From: Trichosphaerium sp. ATCC 40318
Lineage: Eukaryota; Discosea; Flabellinia; Trichosidae
Direction of reading: 5' to 3'
Length of the DNA stretch: 64,000 nt
Assembly (NCBI GenBank): GCA_038496445.1
Contig: JALMLS010000520.1
Location: 1-64,000, forward strand
Below the pieces are notes generated by a model that saw nothing but the letters and a program-made list of their open reading frames with translations, ran no database searches and had not been told where the DNA came from. The position numbers were made by a program, and so were the translations under genes. This document shows positions 12,056-24,700 of the stretch, one piece after another (within the stretch, counting starts at the first letter, position 1; every line of letters starts with the position of its first letter).

Positions 12056-13590
12056 TCAATGCACCTGTAGATAAATACCAATAAATGCACTATCGACAGG
12101 ACCTAGAGTACTTAAAGCATAGTCAAACCCGATATTACTAAGGTCCATTGGTAAAAAAGGCAAATCCATATCCTCAAAAAGTGTACACCCGTCGCCCGTT
12201 TCTTCCTCAATTTGGTCTGTGCTGTGTAAATACGATATAATAACATATTTTGATTATACTTACTTGTGGTGCTGAAGGGTATTTGTGATGGTGATGCAAT
12301 GTAGTGGACTTCTATTTCATTCGAGTACCCATTCACTTGTTTCAAAATTAGTACATTTGCTCATCAGAAACACAATTACTTACAACACAATACTCTCACC
12401 CTTTTCACTGTTGGACTATACTCAACTGGCATATTTATGCCTGTAATAACTGCAGTGGCTTCATTCCCAATTAATTGAGGTTCAGCGCCTGAGATTAAAA
12501 CCTTGGATGGCCCTACTAACCTTTCCCCAGAGATCATAGCACCTTAAAAGTAGAATTATCCAAAGAAGTATCGTCTAACTTACTTGTCACGTGCTGTCCG
12601 AGTATTATTTGTGGGTGCGAAATACAATCAATACGAGGCGGAAGTAGTGATTTGCCTTGAATGTGTTAAATGCGATAAAGTCGTAGTTGATAACAAATCA
12701 CTAACCTATCCACGCATGCGCTGTAACATTCATTGAAACGGCTGTTATCACTTGATCGAGTCTATCTTTCTAAAATAAAAACATATTTTTAGCAACCAAA
12801 AAATTGTAAACAACGAACCCGTAACAATTCAAACTGAAGCTTACAGTGAAATACGAATTGGTCATCTTCGTGATGACGCAAAAGACCTTAAACTATTACT
12901 ACTCGCGTTCAAAAAGTCAATAACAAGTTACCTAATTGGAGCTTATCAAACGTCGCGACACCACCACGAAACCCTCGGTAAATGCAATCTACGCCATCTA
13001 ACTGAAATGAGTGTGTCTCGCTGCGCAATTTAAGGGATCTCTCCGTAGCCACTACACTGAATCAAATCACAATTATAGTTGAGTTTTTTTTTTGTTCAAA
13101 AAAACGTATTTCTGCCAGAAAATAAGGCATAGCCTAGCAATACTGCAGAAGAGTAAAAAAACAGTGAAAACCGCTCACAGACGATACTTTGGCATTTAAC
13201 ACGCACCCTGAAGTTGCTGTACAGGGTTATTTCTGTCAATATTTGTATTAGTGCGATCAGTTAACTGTGCGGGCTTAACAAAGCACTTCATAATGTAATT
13301 CGACTCATCCCCACTCATGCCTTCCTAAAAATGTTGTCAAGCCAGAAAAACTAACCAAACACAAATACCCATCCAAAGCAAGGTGGAGGCGTCAAACTTT
13401 GCTGTTCCTTACATTGGTCTCTACCAACGAAATGCAGTGGGATCGTATAGTCCGTAGAAGTGCGAAGTTGTATTAGGCGTCCATTTGGACCACAGTCCAT
13501 TGGTATGGCTGAAGTGTTAACGGTTTGATGATAAGATTTCCTTCAAATCCAAATTCCTGTACCTGGATACTGTCCAAGGGAGGTTTTCAT
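12056..13590 (-). CDS. Unrecognised multi-exon protein
   Basis: I can join a series of exons from ATG at 13590 to TGA at 12056 with consistent phases, giving about 340 residues. Landmarks in order: MKTSLGQYPAIPMDCGPNG, LHFVGRDQCKEQQSLTPPPC, FKLQL-type strand segments near DGVDCIYRGFRGG, QFVFHCKLQFELLR, AVSMNVTAHAWIGKSLLPP, then GAEPQLIGNEATAVITG, and an acidic tail (IEEETGDGCTLFEDMDLPF). Alternating hydrophobic strands suggest an all-beta fold, and the acidic, phenylalanine-rich tail looks like an activation domain. A beta-type DNA-binding transcription factor is one guess, not a finding. One intron (12,360-12,383) would be only 24 bases. The family is not recognised, but the exon consistency makes the gene itself likely. 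Confidence 0.65.
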
Positions 13591-14336
13591 TACGTCGTTA
13601 GTCTAGACTAAAACACCAGAATTCTATTAGATAAAATTGTTGACTCAAATACCTCTTTTTTTTAGTCGTAAAACTTAACTATACGAACTGATACGCCCGA
13701 GAGCGGTAGATACGAAGAGTTTATTGTGAAAGAACGGTTTCTTTACAGATACAAAGTTGTGTTTGACATGACGTGCAATCTTGTTTTCGTTCCAAAAATT
13801 TGTCCGTGTCCCTACGTGAAGGAACGGCGTTAGTAATAAGGCATGTGATGTACACTGTGCCAGTGCCGCCACAATCTAGGTTTGTTTTCATATTTTACAG
13901 TAGCAGAAAACTCGTGTGCTACAAAGGGGGCCAGTTAAAACGAGAAGGGCACATAATTTTGAACCTCAATAAATAGTTCAAGTGTCATGTAAATCGGTCA
14001 CAACCTCCTCGCATAAACGGCTCGTATGCGCCTCGCTAGTTCTACAGGCTATTGTATGCTATTGCAACAAGGGAAAAGTTGTGAAAAGAATGATCTGGGC
14101 CAGACCTAAAATACGCTATCACGGATTTCCTGCCCTCAGGCGCTCTTGTTCGCCATCGCACGTGTTATTGGTCAAAAACCTACAAAATCACACTGCGAAA
14201 GTTATATTGTTATCAACGCCTTTACTGGCACATTTTGGGTACATTTACAAAAACTTTTCACCTGTAAAATTGAACGTATTCAAGAAAGCTGTTCGGCCCT
14301 AACAAATTTCTTTTATTGTATAAATACAACTGGCCA
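13591..14336. other. Divergent intergenic region
   Basis: It separates the start codons of the unrecognised minus-strand gene and the ankyrin gene, so both promoters should be here. Open frames at 13,773-13,976 and 13,982-14,302 have no recognisable features. Nothing else is visible. Confidence 0.5.
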
Positions 14337-16321
14337 ATGGCTGAAACCACTAATGGTGTGAAATGCCAAGCAAAACTTCATACAGCTAACTGGATTTTAG
14401 AGTTATTTCTGGCACTCCACGAAGACCCCAACAAAGTTATTGAAGCTATTAACGACCCCAGTAGTGGAATTGAGACAATGCAATTGCCGCGTACGCAGAA
14501 AATTATTATTTTTCTTTCCCAACGTTTCACCAGAGTCTGGAGACAATCTATTGCATATGGCAGTTAGTATTGAAAATTTGTCATTGGTTCTCAAGCTTGT
14601 AACGCAGATTGACTGCAACACAAGCAATAACAAGGGTGAGACTCCATTACACCTAGCCGCAATGAAAGGAAACGCCAGTATCGCGTCGCTCCTAATACAC
14701 AATGGCACGAAATTCGTTAGAAGTATTTGGTCACGTGCTAAAATAGTTGTAGGAGCTAGTATTAGTGCTTGTACAAAAAGGAACGAAACAGCAGCTGATA
14801 TAGCGGCGAGGTACTGGCCAGAAAATGAACGGATCCAGCACTTAGTTAGACCAGCTGTAAGAATACCAAAGCCACTAGCAAAGATACCAGAAGAGTCACT
14901 TCAATTTGCACCTATCCGACAACAAGTTTTTTTTTCCTCATCCGAAATTTGCGATACACCACTATCGCCTCAAAAATACATTCAAGCAAAATTCAAATGG
15001 ATATTCGTGATAACGTTGGCACAAGGTCGAAACTTGAGCGGTGTAAGTCTTTTCCGCTTTTCTCTCCCCCAACGTGTGAAACTCACTCTCATAAGCGCCT
15101 GAAACCTGAATATAAAGCGAAGCCATTCAAAAACCGCGAAGCAATCAGAATGATTCTTCCTGGAAGCGACATAACAAAATATGTATGTGATGTTAAGCAT
15201 AAGACCAAAGAAGACTTAAAACGAACATTCCCTTGTAGCGAACCAAACAAAAAATATAATAAGCAGAAAGGGAGACACCCAGTATTAGAGAAACAACAAT
15301 CTTGGACACCTACACCAGATGGCAACTTACAGTACAGCCTGGTATTGGCCATTGCTCACGGTGGCTGGTACTCTGCCAGCATCAGATACAAAGCTGACTG
15401 TAAAGAAGAAATTTTTAATATTTCCATCCGAGCGTTCAATCCTCGCAATCCCAAATTTTCAGGGCTCAAAGACGAAATTTCATCCTACACATCTGAAAAA
15501 CAAGTAAAAGAACAAGAAAAGAAACTCAAAAGTCGCAGTTTTGAGAACGGATCCAGTAAGCGAACAAAGACAAAGCAGTACGTTATCAGATTACTCTAGT
15601 TTCAGCTAACTGCTAATGTTAATTAAGGCTAACAAACAATAAACAAAAGAGGCAACGAATAGAAAAGGCTGCGAGATTGCACAAAAGTAATTCAGCTGAG
15701 ATCCTGAAGGAGAAAATGTCAAATCTCCTTGTGGGTAAAAAGCATTCTTCAATGTTCAAAATCAGCTTGCTTGGTAAACCTGTAGATGAACAAATCACCT
15801 GCGGAAATACACCCACAACTCCTGTTGCAATCAATAGAAATACTTTTAATGAAAAAGAATTAAACGAGCTTCTTATGGAAGCCTCTCAGTACATTTATGG
15901 CTCTAAACAAATAATTATACAAAAACTTCGCAGAGAAAGAGACGCCGACTTGGACTTTGCCAACAACTCATTTATCATCACCGTACGAGGTTCTGACTGC
16001 ATCCCTGAAGCCTACTCAAAAGAAAGCTGCTTTTTCAAGCATGGTCTACTTTGGTCGGCTGTGGCTCACCGCCCTACAGTCCAAGAGGTTCGATTTTCAG
16101 GTGTTCCGGGACCTATTACTGTAAGTAAATTTTCGTCTTTTCTGGCAAATCATTTCAATGCCAACGTTACTCATGGAAAGCGAGTACTATTACACACTTT
16201 CCCAACTAAAGACATTATCATTTCTCTTGGTAAAGCATGTTATGAGCTCTTGAAAGGGACGTTCTCTTTAAGGATCAATGAAGAAGTGATACGCATCAGA
16301 TATGAAACCATTCATAGTTAA
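14337..16321 (+). CDS. Ankyrin-repeat protein with unrecognised C-terminal region
   Basis: ATG at 14337 begins MAETTNGVKCQAKLHTANW. After the first intron (ending before 14,530) come ankyrin repeats: SGDNLLHMAVSIENLSLVLK, GETPLHLAAMKGNASIASLL and NETAADIAARYWPE. Further exons are joined by a GTAAGT intron near 15,043-15,099 (LSG to RLKPEYKAKPF) and a GTACGT intron from about 15,578 to 15,626, which leads into a basic helical stretch (NNKQKRQRIEKAARLH). A C-terminal region of about 200 residues (LLVGKKHSSMFKISLLG to the stop) is not recognised; it mixes strands and helices and contains ITVRGSDCIPEAYSKESC. Ankyrin repeats mediate protein binding. The function is otherwise unknown. An in-frame 24-base intron near 14,727 cannot be excluded. 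Confidence 0.75.
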
Positions 16322-17046
16322 CCTAGTTTTTCATAATCCGGCAAAACTGTTTTATTCCTACTCCAAGTTAAGTGTACTAATAAAATACATTGTTTTTTCA
16401 ACTATTAATAAGAACATATGCAATTCTGACTTGGGATTATGTATGCTAGCGTCCTTGCTTTTTCCTGCGCTACTAGCGCTAATTGATAAATAAATACAGC
16501 ATAACTCATCTTGTGAAGGCCCCAAGTACAATCACTTTCAAGTGCTTTAGTCACCAGTAGCTGAAACACTATCGTTGTCGTGCTAGAGTGAAAACAAACG
16601 AAGAATGCTCAGGAACCAATGGTTGTTCATACATTTACCCACATTTGCCTTACCGTCGCATGAAATGTTTTCATGTACTACACGTTGTGCGCGAAAATTG
16701 CTTAAAAGGCAATTTAAGTTTTCATTTCACACCTGCGCCTGGAATAGCGACAGTCTAGAAACAAGTCATCGCTGAACAATTGTGCTACGCACTCGTTTCA
16801 GCCACTGAAGCGTAGTATTTATTTTGGGCTATTGGGCCATTTCTTAGCACACCATGAGCAAGTACGACCAGATTAATAGGCTAAATGCTCTGTTTTTGTA
16901 TTATTCGTGCAGGCACTTCATTGCGACCCAAACAAACTAAAAGCCGATTTATTGCTAGTTTTGGTCGCTTGCTACCTCACAACACTTACTTGATGGCTTT
17001 TTTTTTGTTTTCACCATGAAAAGCTATAACGCTATACCACAAACCA
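16322..17046. other. Intergenic region before the RasGAP gene
   Basis: No gene is supported. A short ATG-led stretch near 16,855 followed by an acceptor-like site could be an extra 5' exon of the RasGAP gene, but I could not join it in frame. Confidence 0.45.
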
Positions 17047-20000
17047 ATGCTATTAAACACGACATTTGTTGATATTAATTCCAGGCTTGCGAAACTCACT
17101 GGAGGCGATGTTGGTCGCGACACGTTGGCAGTAAAGTCTATGAAAGCATCTAAACGGAATTCTACGCCATTGAAGCAAAAAAGCCCAAAAGTACTGAAAG
17201 CCGCACCGCCAAGTCCACGATCCGCTACTTCTAATAAATCATCCGCAAGAGAAAAAACAGGTAGTACTTGGCCCCTTTCCGTTTACAGACGCACAAACTA
17301 AACATTTAATTAAGGAGAACTAAAACTCGCGAAACTGAGCACACCAGACTTCGATGAGGGTCTAGGATCAAAATCAGCACACAAATATTTTTTCCGTTAC
17401 AAAGCACCCTCAGATTACATTTACTATGCACGAAATGAATCAGAGGTAAGTACTGCCTTATGGTCCTCTGTGTTGACACTTTTTAACAGCTACAAGTTGC
17501 TGGTCATTTTATCAATATACAGTCGTTTAAACTGCTTAAACGAGGCTCCAACGTGCACACGTTTTATATAGCGCGTCCTCAGTCCAATCCTCACGGATTT
17601 TATTTCATGGCCAAGGATAGTGCCACATTGTGCGTTATATGTTTTATTATGCTCCTATTATACGCGTCACACTCGTTTAACGTATCGTTTGTGGATTTTA
17701 TTTAATTTTATTTATTTGTTACAACGCTTTTACGTTTACGTACTCATTGCATGTAGTGATTATTGGTATGAAGTATTTGATAGTATTATCAATGCGCAAA
17801 TAAGTAAAGTTCGCCACATGATGCTTGATAGCACGAATAATTTGGTTCTAACACGCACAACGTCATCGCAGACGTCTTATAAGTATCACCACTATATTTA
17901 CGTTAGGCGTACGTCACATTTGGCCAATATTCTTTGCGATTATTGCTTTGTTGATTCATAATGAAAATTTTTTGATTACACTTGGGTTTACGAGGCTAAT
18001 ATTATATAGTGAGTGAGGCTAAACTCCAGTCAACATACGATAGTTATGCCCTACTACATTGTGATCACTCTGTAGAGAAATCTAGTGCGTTTTTATTTAT
18101 TTTAGGAGATTTATTAATTTTTCTACTTCTAGCGATTGTTAAGGCTAGTAATAATCCTCTATGGGTTGAAGACTATGAATTACAAGTTGTAGATCCTAAT
18201 GAGTCTACTTTACGTCTTACAATATGGGAAGATAAGAAACTAACTGATACTCTCATTGGTTGTGCTGATATAAATATCGCTCAATTTTCTGCCAATACAA
18301 ATGAGAAGCAAGAGCTTTGGGTTGATCTAATGTCAGCTTCTGCTTCTGATGCCATTATAATGGGTGACCTAAATGTTAGAATTTCTTTCAATGTGGCTAC
18401 TTCATCACTATCAGTATCCAGTAAGGCTACAAGATTATAGTTGTTTGTTAGTTGACTTTTTTTTTTGTAGTAAGGAAAGCAAGGAACCTTGCTAAAGCTA
18501 AAGGTACTTGAGGTTGTGAATACTATTTTATACTTAAGCTGTTAGGATTTGATCGTGGTTATATGGCCAAGTTATCTCTAAAGGGAGAGAAATCCCAGCG
18601 TACTAGATCTGTAAAGATGGAAGGTCGTATTAATGAAGTGAATTGGTTTGAAGACTTTACATTGTACGACTTTGTTTTTATTGTTTGACAAATAGCTTAC
18701 AAATGTATCTGTAGTTCGGGTACTAATATAGCAAACTGTCACGAAGCGTTAGTGATATCAGTATCAAGAGAAACAACAGCACTTCGGGGAAGGGTAAGAA
18801 ATATTGCCTTTGTGGTTTTTTTCTTCTGGTTTAATGTTGTTTGTAGCGGTCGTTAGGAAAGGTTGAGATTCCTGCGTCTACTTTTCTATCAGCTAAAAAC
18901 GAAGAAGCTTGGTACTTACTTCATTCAGATGAGACAAAGGTTGAAAAGAAAGAAGCAGTTAAAAAGGGTTCTGTAAGACTTACAGTCCGATATAAGGTAA
19001 GGAAGAATAAGTTACAACAAAAAATTCATTTTTTTGTTTAGGATTATAGAATCTTTAAGCCTAAGCTCTTTGAGTCGTTTACCAACCTTATTTTGGAACA
19101 AAGTACAGGTCTAGTATCAATTTTAGATAAATTATCAGCTGGTACTGATGCTGCTGCTCTTGGAAGAAAGAAGCAGTTGGCTAAAACATTAGTTAATATT
19201 TATGAGGCAAAAAATATGTAAGTCTTTTTTCACTGCGTATGAGTTCTTCTAAATCAAGATTTAGGGCGCCTCTTGTATTAAAGAATCTTGTGAGCTTGGA
19301 GATTGCAGAATCTCAAGCAGTTGAGACGTTATGGCGGTAAGTTGTTTGCTATTTAATTGAATACTTTTTTTTTACTTTTTTTTAGTGCTAATTCTGTTGG
19401 ATCTCATGCTATTGATTCCTACATGAAGTATTCTGCCGTAGACTACTTGCATGAGATGGTCAGACCTCTCGTAGAGAAGATATATGATGAAAGACAAGTG
19501 CTTGGTGTATGCGTTGATATTTTTGAGTGAAGAGTATTAATGTCTTTTATTAGGTTTTTGATAATGCTAAACCAGCATCAGATGCGCTCATAGCGTACCT
19601 TGAACCATTTTTGGCTGATTTATGGGCTTCTGGAGATAAATTACCTGTGTACGTTAGAAATGGTTTAACTTACGTCATGTGTTTATTGTTTATTACAGGC
19701 CTATGCGTGGTTTGTTTCAACACTTGCGTGTTGAAGCTGGTAAGAAATTCCCTGGTGATGCTGTAGTACAGTATACAGCCGTCAGTGCATTTTTATTCTT
19801 GAGGTTTATTGTTGCTGCTATTAAGAGTCCTAAGTTGTTTAAGCTAGTAAAGTATCACCCTGGTAAGATTATAGCGCACTTTGATGACCTCTTTTGCTTA
19901 AAAGTTTGGTTCTCTTTTTTAACTTTTTTGTTTTTTAGATGGTGAGACGGATAAAAGCCTTACAGTGCTTGCTAAGACAATTCAAAAGATTGCAAACTTG

Positions 20001-21444
20001 GCTCCTTTAGGAGAACATGAAAAAGAAGGACGTGAAGCTATTACAAAGCTTATTGTTTCTCATCAAGAGCAGCTTAAGAAGTTTATTGATTCTGTTACTG
20101 TAAGCGCTTCTTTTTTTTTTCCCCAAATTTTTTTTTTTATATTGATTGCTGTTAGATTTTTATACCACATGACCCTGGATTTAATCCAGCTGCTGTTGAT
20201 TTTGAACGAGAGTTATCTTACTTGGCCGATTTTTTACAGACCAAGACAAAAGAGCTACAACAAATGGCTTCAGCGCTAGAGGATAGTAAAGAAGGTTCTA
20301 AGGTAAGTATTTATTATTTGATGATTGGTTTTTTAACTGTGGCTTTAGGTCGAAATTAGGCGTACAATTGCGCCTCTTTTGGATGTTTTAAGCGTTTTAA
20401 AACAGCACAGTGGACCAGTTCCAATTATTAAGCGTGGTATGTTACCTAAGAAGCACCCAAAACCTAGATCATCATCCGAAGGACCTCGTGCGTAGTAACT
20501 TTCTTTTTGAGTTTATTTAAATTAACACTTTCCTCTAGCGGTTGATGAACCCAAAACATTCCCTGGAGATAGTATTAGAAATCAGAGGATAAAAGCATCT
20601 CAGAGCTACGGCGCTGCTGATAGGCACAGTCGTATGTTTTATTTGATAATAAAATAGTGTTACGTCCTATCTAACACCTATTCAGTTGGTAAACGAGGCA
20701 AACAACATTCAAGGAATGCTTCAGATCTACCACGTGTTCGACTATCACATAGCAATCCGCACAAGAAGCGACGTGCAAGTGAGAAACGGAGGATCTTAAG
20801 GTGAGAAAAAGTTACTTATACACGTGCTTAAACAACGTTACTTTAGAGCAACTGGTAAACGAGGAATGAGTTCTGCTGCAAGTGATGAAGGTCTAAGTAA
20901 CCGCATCAAGCAAAGTGAAAACAAAGACACAATTACTGGCATTCCACGTTCAGCGTAAGCAATTTTTTCAATTATTTTTAGCACGTGCTGTACTTCATTT
21001 TGAAAAAAACAGCATAAATTTCCTTTATATCATAAGAAGAAGGCTCCATGGTGTAACGGTTATCATACGTGTTTTTGGTACATGTGACCCCGGTTCGACT
21101 CCGGGTGGAGCCTAATATCTTTTTGCTTTTTCCTATTGTGTCTGACTTTTTCTCCAGCACTACTGGCGCCCTCACCACTGGCTTGTCTCGTTCTGAAATT
21201 GCATTGGAGAGTTCAGATGACCAGTCAGTAGATTCAGTTTCTCCTCGTAATTTCAAGGGTGTAAAAGACATTGATGGGCGTGGTCGTTTTTACACCAAGC
21301 CAGCAGAAAAAGAACCCAAAAAGAAGGAAAGACGTAAATCTAGGTGTACGTTGATTTATTTTTCGTGTTGCTTTGCACTTACTTACATGCTTTTGTTTTT
21401 TAGCTTCAGATAAAAAAAAGAAAAAGATTGTTACAGATAATTGA
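17047..21444 (+). CDS. PH-C2-C2-RasGAP protein
   Basis: This is a GTPase-activating protein for Ras-family GTPases at membranes. In order: a Ser/Pro/Lys-rich N-terminus; a PH-like domain (LQVAGHFINIQSFKLLKRG, ending DYWYEVFDSIINA); a first C2 domain (KASNNPLWVEDYELQV, STLRLTIWEDKKLTD); a second C2 domain (VRKARNLAKAKGFDRGYMAK); and the RasGAP domain from about 19,050 to 20,150. The catalytic arginine finger is present in LWRANSVGSHAID, and the FLR motif in SAFLFLRFIVAAIKSP, so the domain should be active. The tail is basic and Ser-rich (KRGKQHSRNAS, KKERRKSR). The domain order is like animal RASA/synGAP-type proteins. More than ten short introns are present, one of which holds a tRNA gene. 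Confidence 0.88.
21042..21112 (+). tRNA. tRNA-Gln (anticodon UUG)
   Basis: A 71-base cloverleaf. The acceptor stem GGCTCCA pairs with TGGAGCC (7/7). The D-arm contains TGGTGTAACGGTTA. The anticodon stem CGTGT/ACATG has one G-U pair, with loop TTTTGGT giving anticodon TTG. The T-arm CCCGG-TTCGACT-CCGGG is perfect and includes the B box. No intron. It lies on the same strand inside an intron of the RasGAP gene. The anticodon reads CAA, a standard glutamine codon, so nothing suggests a changed genetic code. Confidence 0.93.
21120..21124 (+). terminator. Pol III terminator (T5)
   Basis: A run of five T starts eight bases after the tRNA 3' end, the usual RNA polymerase III stop signal. Confidence 0.7.
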
Positions 21445-21789
21445 TAGGATAGGATATTTAGTAACCCTATTGTTGATGTAAGTAATACCTGTACATGTGT
21501 AATCATAATGTCATACTCAATACAAATTGCTATGATGTACACTGCTCTTTGGTTCTGTAAACAAAAAGTCCGCCCCAAAAAGTTTTTTTAGCTTTTCGCT
21601 TACTAGACATGCCTTTGAGAAAAATGCTGCCACACGTAAACAATTGCTTTAAAACTTAGAGAGTGGAGTATAAGTTCCACGTGACTTTTTTTCTGAACGG
21701 TTTTATTTTATCAAGTTAACTATTTCCACTCAAGCATTTCTTTCAACTACTGCCAGTTTAGTAACAAACTAACAAAGGCAAGAAACTCC
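21445..21789. other. Short intergenic region
   Basis: Lies between the RasGAP stop and the DUF547 gene start on the same strand. It should hold the terminator of one and the promoter of the other. No distinct element is seen apart from a CACGTG at about 21,679. Confidence 0.5.
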
Positions 21790-24700
21790 ATGCCTCTTAT
21801 ACCTCCTACGCGTTCTTTTTCTAGAGCACTATGGGATGATGTAATGCATGATTTCGACTTTGTTATGCAGAAAAAGCGCGTTGTAGACGCGTCTGGTAAT
21901 CGTTTGTTTACCGATACTCAATTTCGTATCGCGTTAAAGTGCAATCGGTTTCTAGTTGCTAAAGCGAAGGATGAGGTTGAAATAAAGAGAGATTGGGCTA
22001 AATTACATCCAACTCTTGATAATGACGTTATAACAGCTGAGATTGGCGTAAAAAAGTATGAACAGCGTGTGTCTTCACGTACTGAGGACTTGGGTGTACG
22101 TTACGCTAGTTACATAATACAACCGTCTAAAAACAACCTAGCACCAAGCCAATACGTACATAGATTGTATAGACGGTGTTATAAGCGATCTAGCGGGATT
22201 AAAAGAAAAAACAAACAATTTCAGTAGAACCAAAGGTAAATCAAACAAAAGTAACGTATTCGCCGTGATGTGATGCAATTTCGCGCTTTCCGTGTGAAAA
22301 ACGTTTTTACCCAACAAAAAAAAGTTCTAACTTTTTTACAAGGTATCTCTGCCATTGCTTTGGAGCTATGTAAATTGTCTCATGCTTGTATTGTCAATGC
22401 TTATAATGTTGTTGATGGTCACGTGAGGAGTGTTGCAAGTCGGGTATGTAATAATTCTTCAAGGAATTCGAGTTTTAATAGTCACACCAACAACGACAAA
22501 AAAAAAGACTTGGAGAAAATAATATTCTTACGGTTTTTCTTCTTCTAGGTATCCATGGATTGTCCTTTGGATGTACCAAGATCTCCTAGTTTCGAAGATA
22601 TTGCTGAAGCACAACTAGATGATGTACACGTGATATTTCGGTTTAAAACGAGGGTACTAACTTAAAAACAAATAGGGATTGAAATTATTACAAGAATGTG
22701 CGAAACGTATTCATGATATTGCATCTACCCATGATGATGCATTACATAATCTAAAACTTGTTTCAAGTGATCCACAGCTTCAGTCATTATGGAGGAGGCA
22801 AGTATTTGAAGATCTGCCAGATGTGACACATTGAGCTGTTCTTATTTTTTTCTTGTTTTAATTACTAACCTGCTTGTTGTCGTAGTGACCTATTTTTTAA
22901 AGAAGTTTATTATCCTCCTGTGCTTTGTCCAAAATCAAAGATGGTAGATAATCGATGGGTTAGAGAAATTCTTTTATTAACCAGTGAAGAAAAGATTGAG
23001 GAGATGATGTATAATCACTTGGATAAATTAGTTACTTTTGGAAGCAAAAAGTACGTTTTTTTGAACATCAAAAAACAGCGCATGAGTCCTTTTTGTAGCT
23101 CGATGAAACTCGTTAAAGCATCTTCATAATGAATAGAAACCAAAGAAACTCTTTATTTAAATTTGTAGTGTTATGAGGGCGTTGAATTTTCTTGAGAACT
23201 TATGGGCTAGTTTTTTTTGATTTTATTTTTGTTGATTTTGTTTTGGTTTTTAGGAAACAACAGCAAAAGTCAGATCATCCTTGGTCAATTGCGATGAATT
23301 ATATGTTAAAGAATTGGTCTAAAATATTAAATTCAAAGCTATCTAATAATTATATTGACGCTGATCTTCTAAGAAAGTTTAAATCCGATATGGAACAATT
23401 CTTGGGTATATACTTTTCTTCTTTGGAAGAAAACTTGATAGCAGTACCTAACATCACAAAATAGATTTAATGGTTGTCTCAGCTAAACTATCTTTGATTG
23501 ATTTATCAGAATCTGAGGCGCATTTACAGCTTCTAAGGTGCGTAACTTGACAGTGGCTACAAAATGTCAAAAGTTGCACGTTTTTTTTGGATAACGCTAA
23601 CGATTCCTAGGCAATGCCTTAAAGATATTATTGTTTCTAGATTATATAAGTACATACACCATTTATATCGTTTAACAGTACGTTATTAAAATGGTGTGTT
23701 TGTTAGGCGTTGTTCTAATGTATTTTTCTTTGATAGCATGTTAAAAATGATAAGACATTGTGTTTGAAAATGACAGAGTTGAGGTACTTTATAGTGCATT
23801 CTTTTGTTACCCCTTTTTGGTTCCTTTATAAACAGATATATAGTACAGTATCCTTGGAGCAGCTTGGAATACCTGAACAATTCTGGGATGCATTGAAGGT
23901 GCTTCTTTGTATACTTTGTTGTTTCTATGTTAATTTTAACAAATAGGATGGTAAAGGATTAGAAGAACCACTTCTTGATTGTAAACTATTTCTTGAATCC
24001 AAAAGTGTTCGAGAAAAGTTTAAACACTTACAAAAAATGATTTCAAGCACATCAGACATGGCTGTGAAATCAAAAGCGAAATTATTGTACGTTTCTTATT
24101 TTTTTCTCTTTTGCATTGGTTTTCCCGGAATAACTATTCACCACGGATACTGCAGTTCTACCATGTTTACATTTTAAACTGTGTAAATCAAGTATATCAT
24201 TACGGAGGGTTATTTAATTCCGTTGGTTACACTAGAAACAAGGAAAAAGTTCAAAAACTTTGAGTTGATTTTGTTTTTAGAGGTGCTGATGATTTGTTGC
24301 CTTTATTATGTCATACACTTGTTCATGCTAAAATTGAAACTTTGTACTCTGATTTAGCGTTATTATCTGACTTTTCACCCAATATGATGGGCAAAAATGG
24401 TAATGACTAATACGAGTTAAAAGGTTAGCTAAAGATGTTTTTTAATAGGTTATATTTTGGCAACACTTCAGACTGTTGTTGAGTATTTGCTTCACTTTGA
24501 AGTAAAGAAGGAAACTAAAGAAGAACATATATCACCAAGATGGGTACATTTTCTATAGAAACCTTAATTTGAGACTAACAATAAAGTAGAGACCAAGCAT
24601 GTTCCTACAAGATCAAGAATGTACTTTTTTTTTGTTGCCTTGTTTTGACCTTAACTCACCTCTTATAGCCCCAGAAAACACAGATAATATATCTACGACC

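Noticed and set aside
21042-21112. Changed genetic code suggested by a UUG-type glutamine tRNA
   Set aside because: UUG reads the normal CAA codon. TAA, TAG and TGA all act as plausible stops in the genes here.
21790-22227. Separate 145-residue single-exon gene
   Set aside because: Splicing at GTACGT near 22,095 and at two later sites joins it in phase to the DUF547 gene, giving a continuous helical N-terminus, so the stop at 22,225 is intronic or out of frame.
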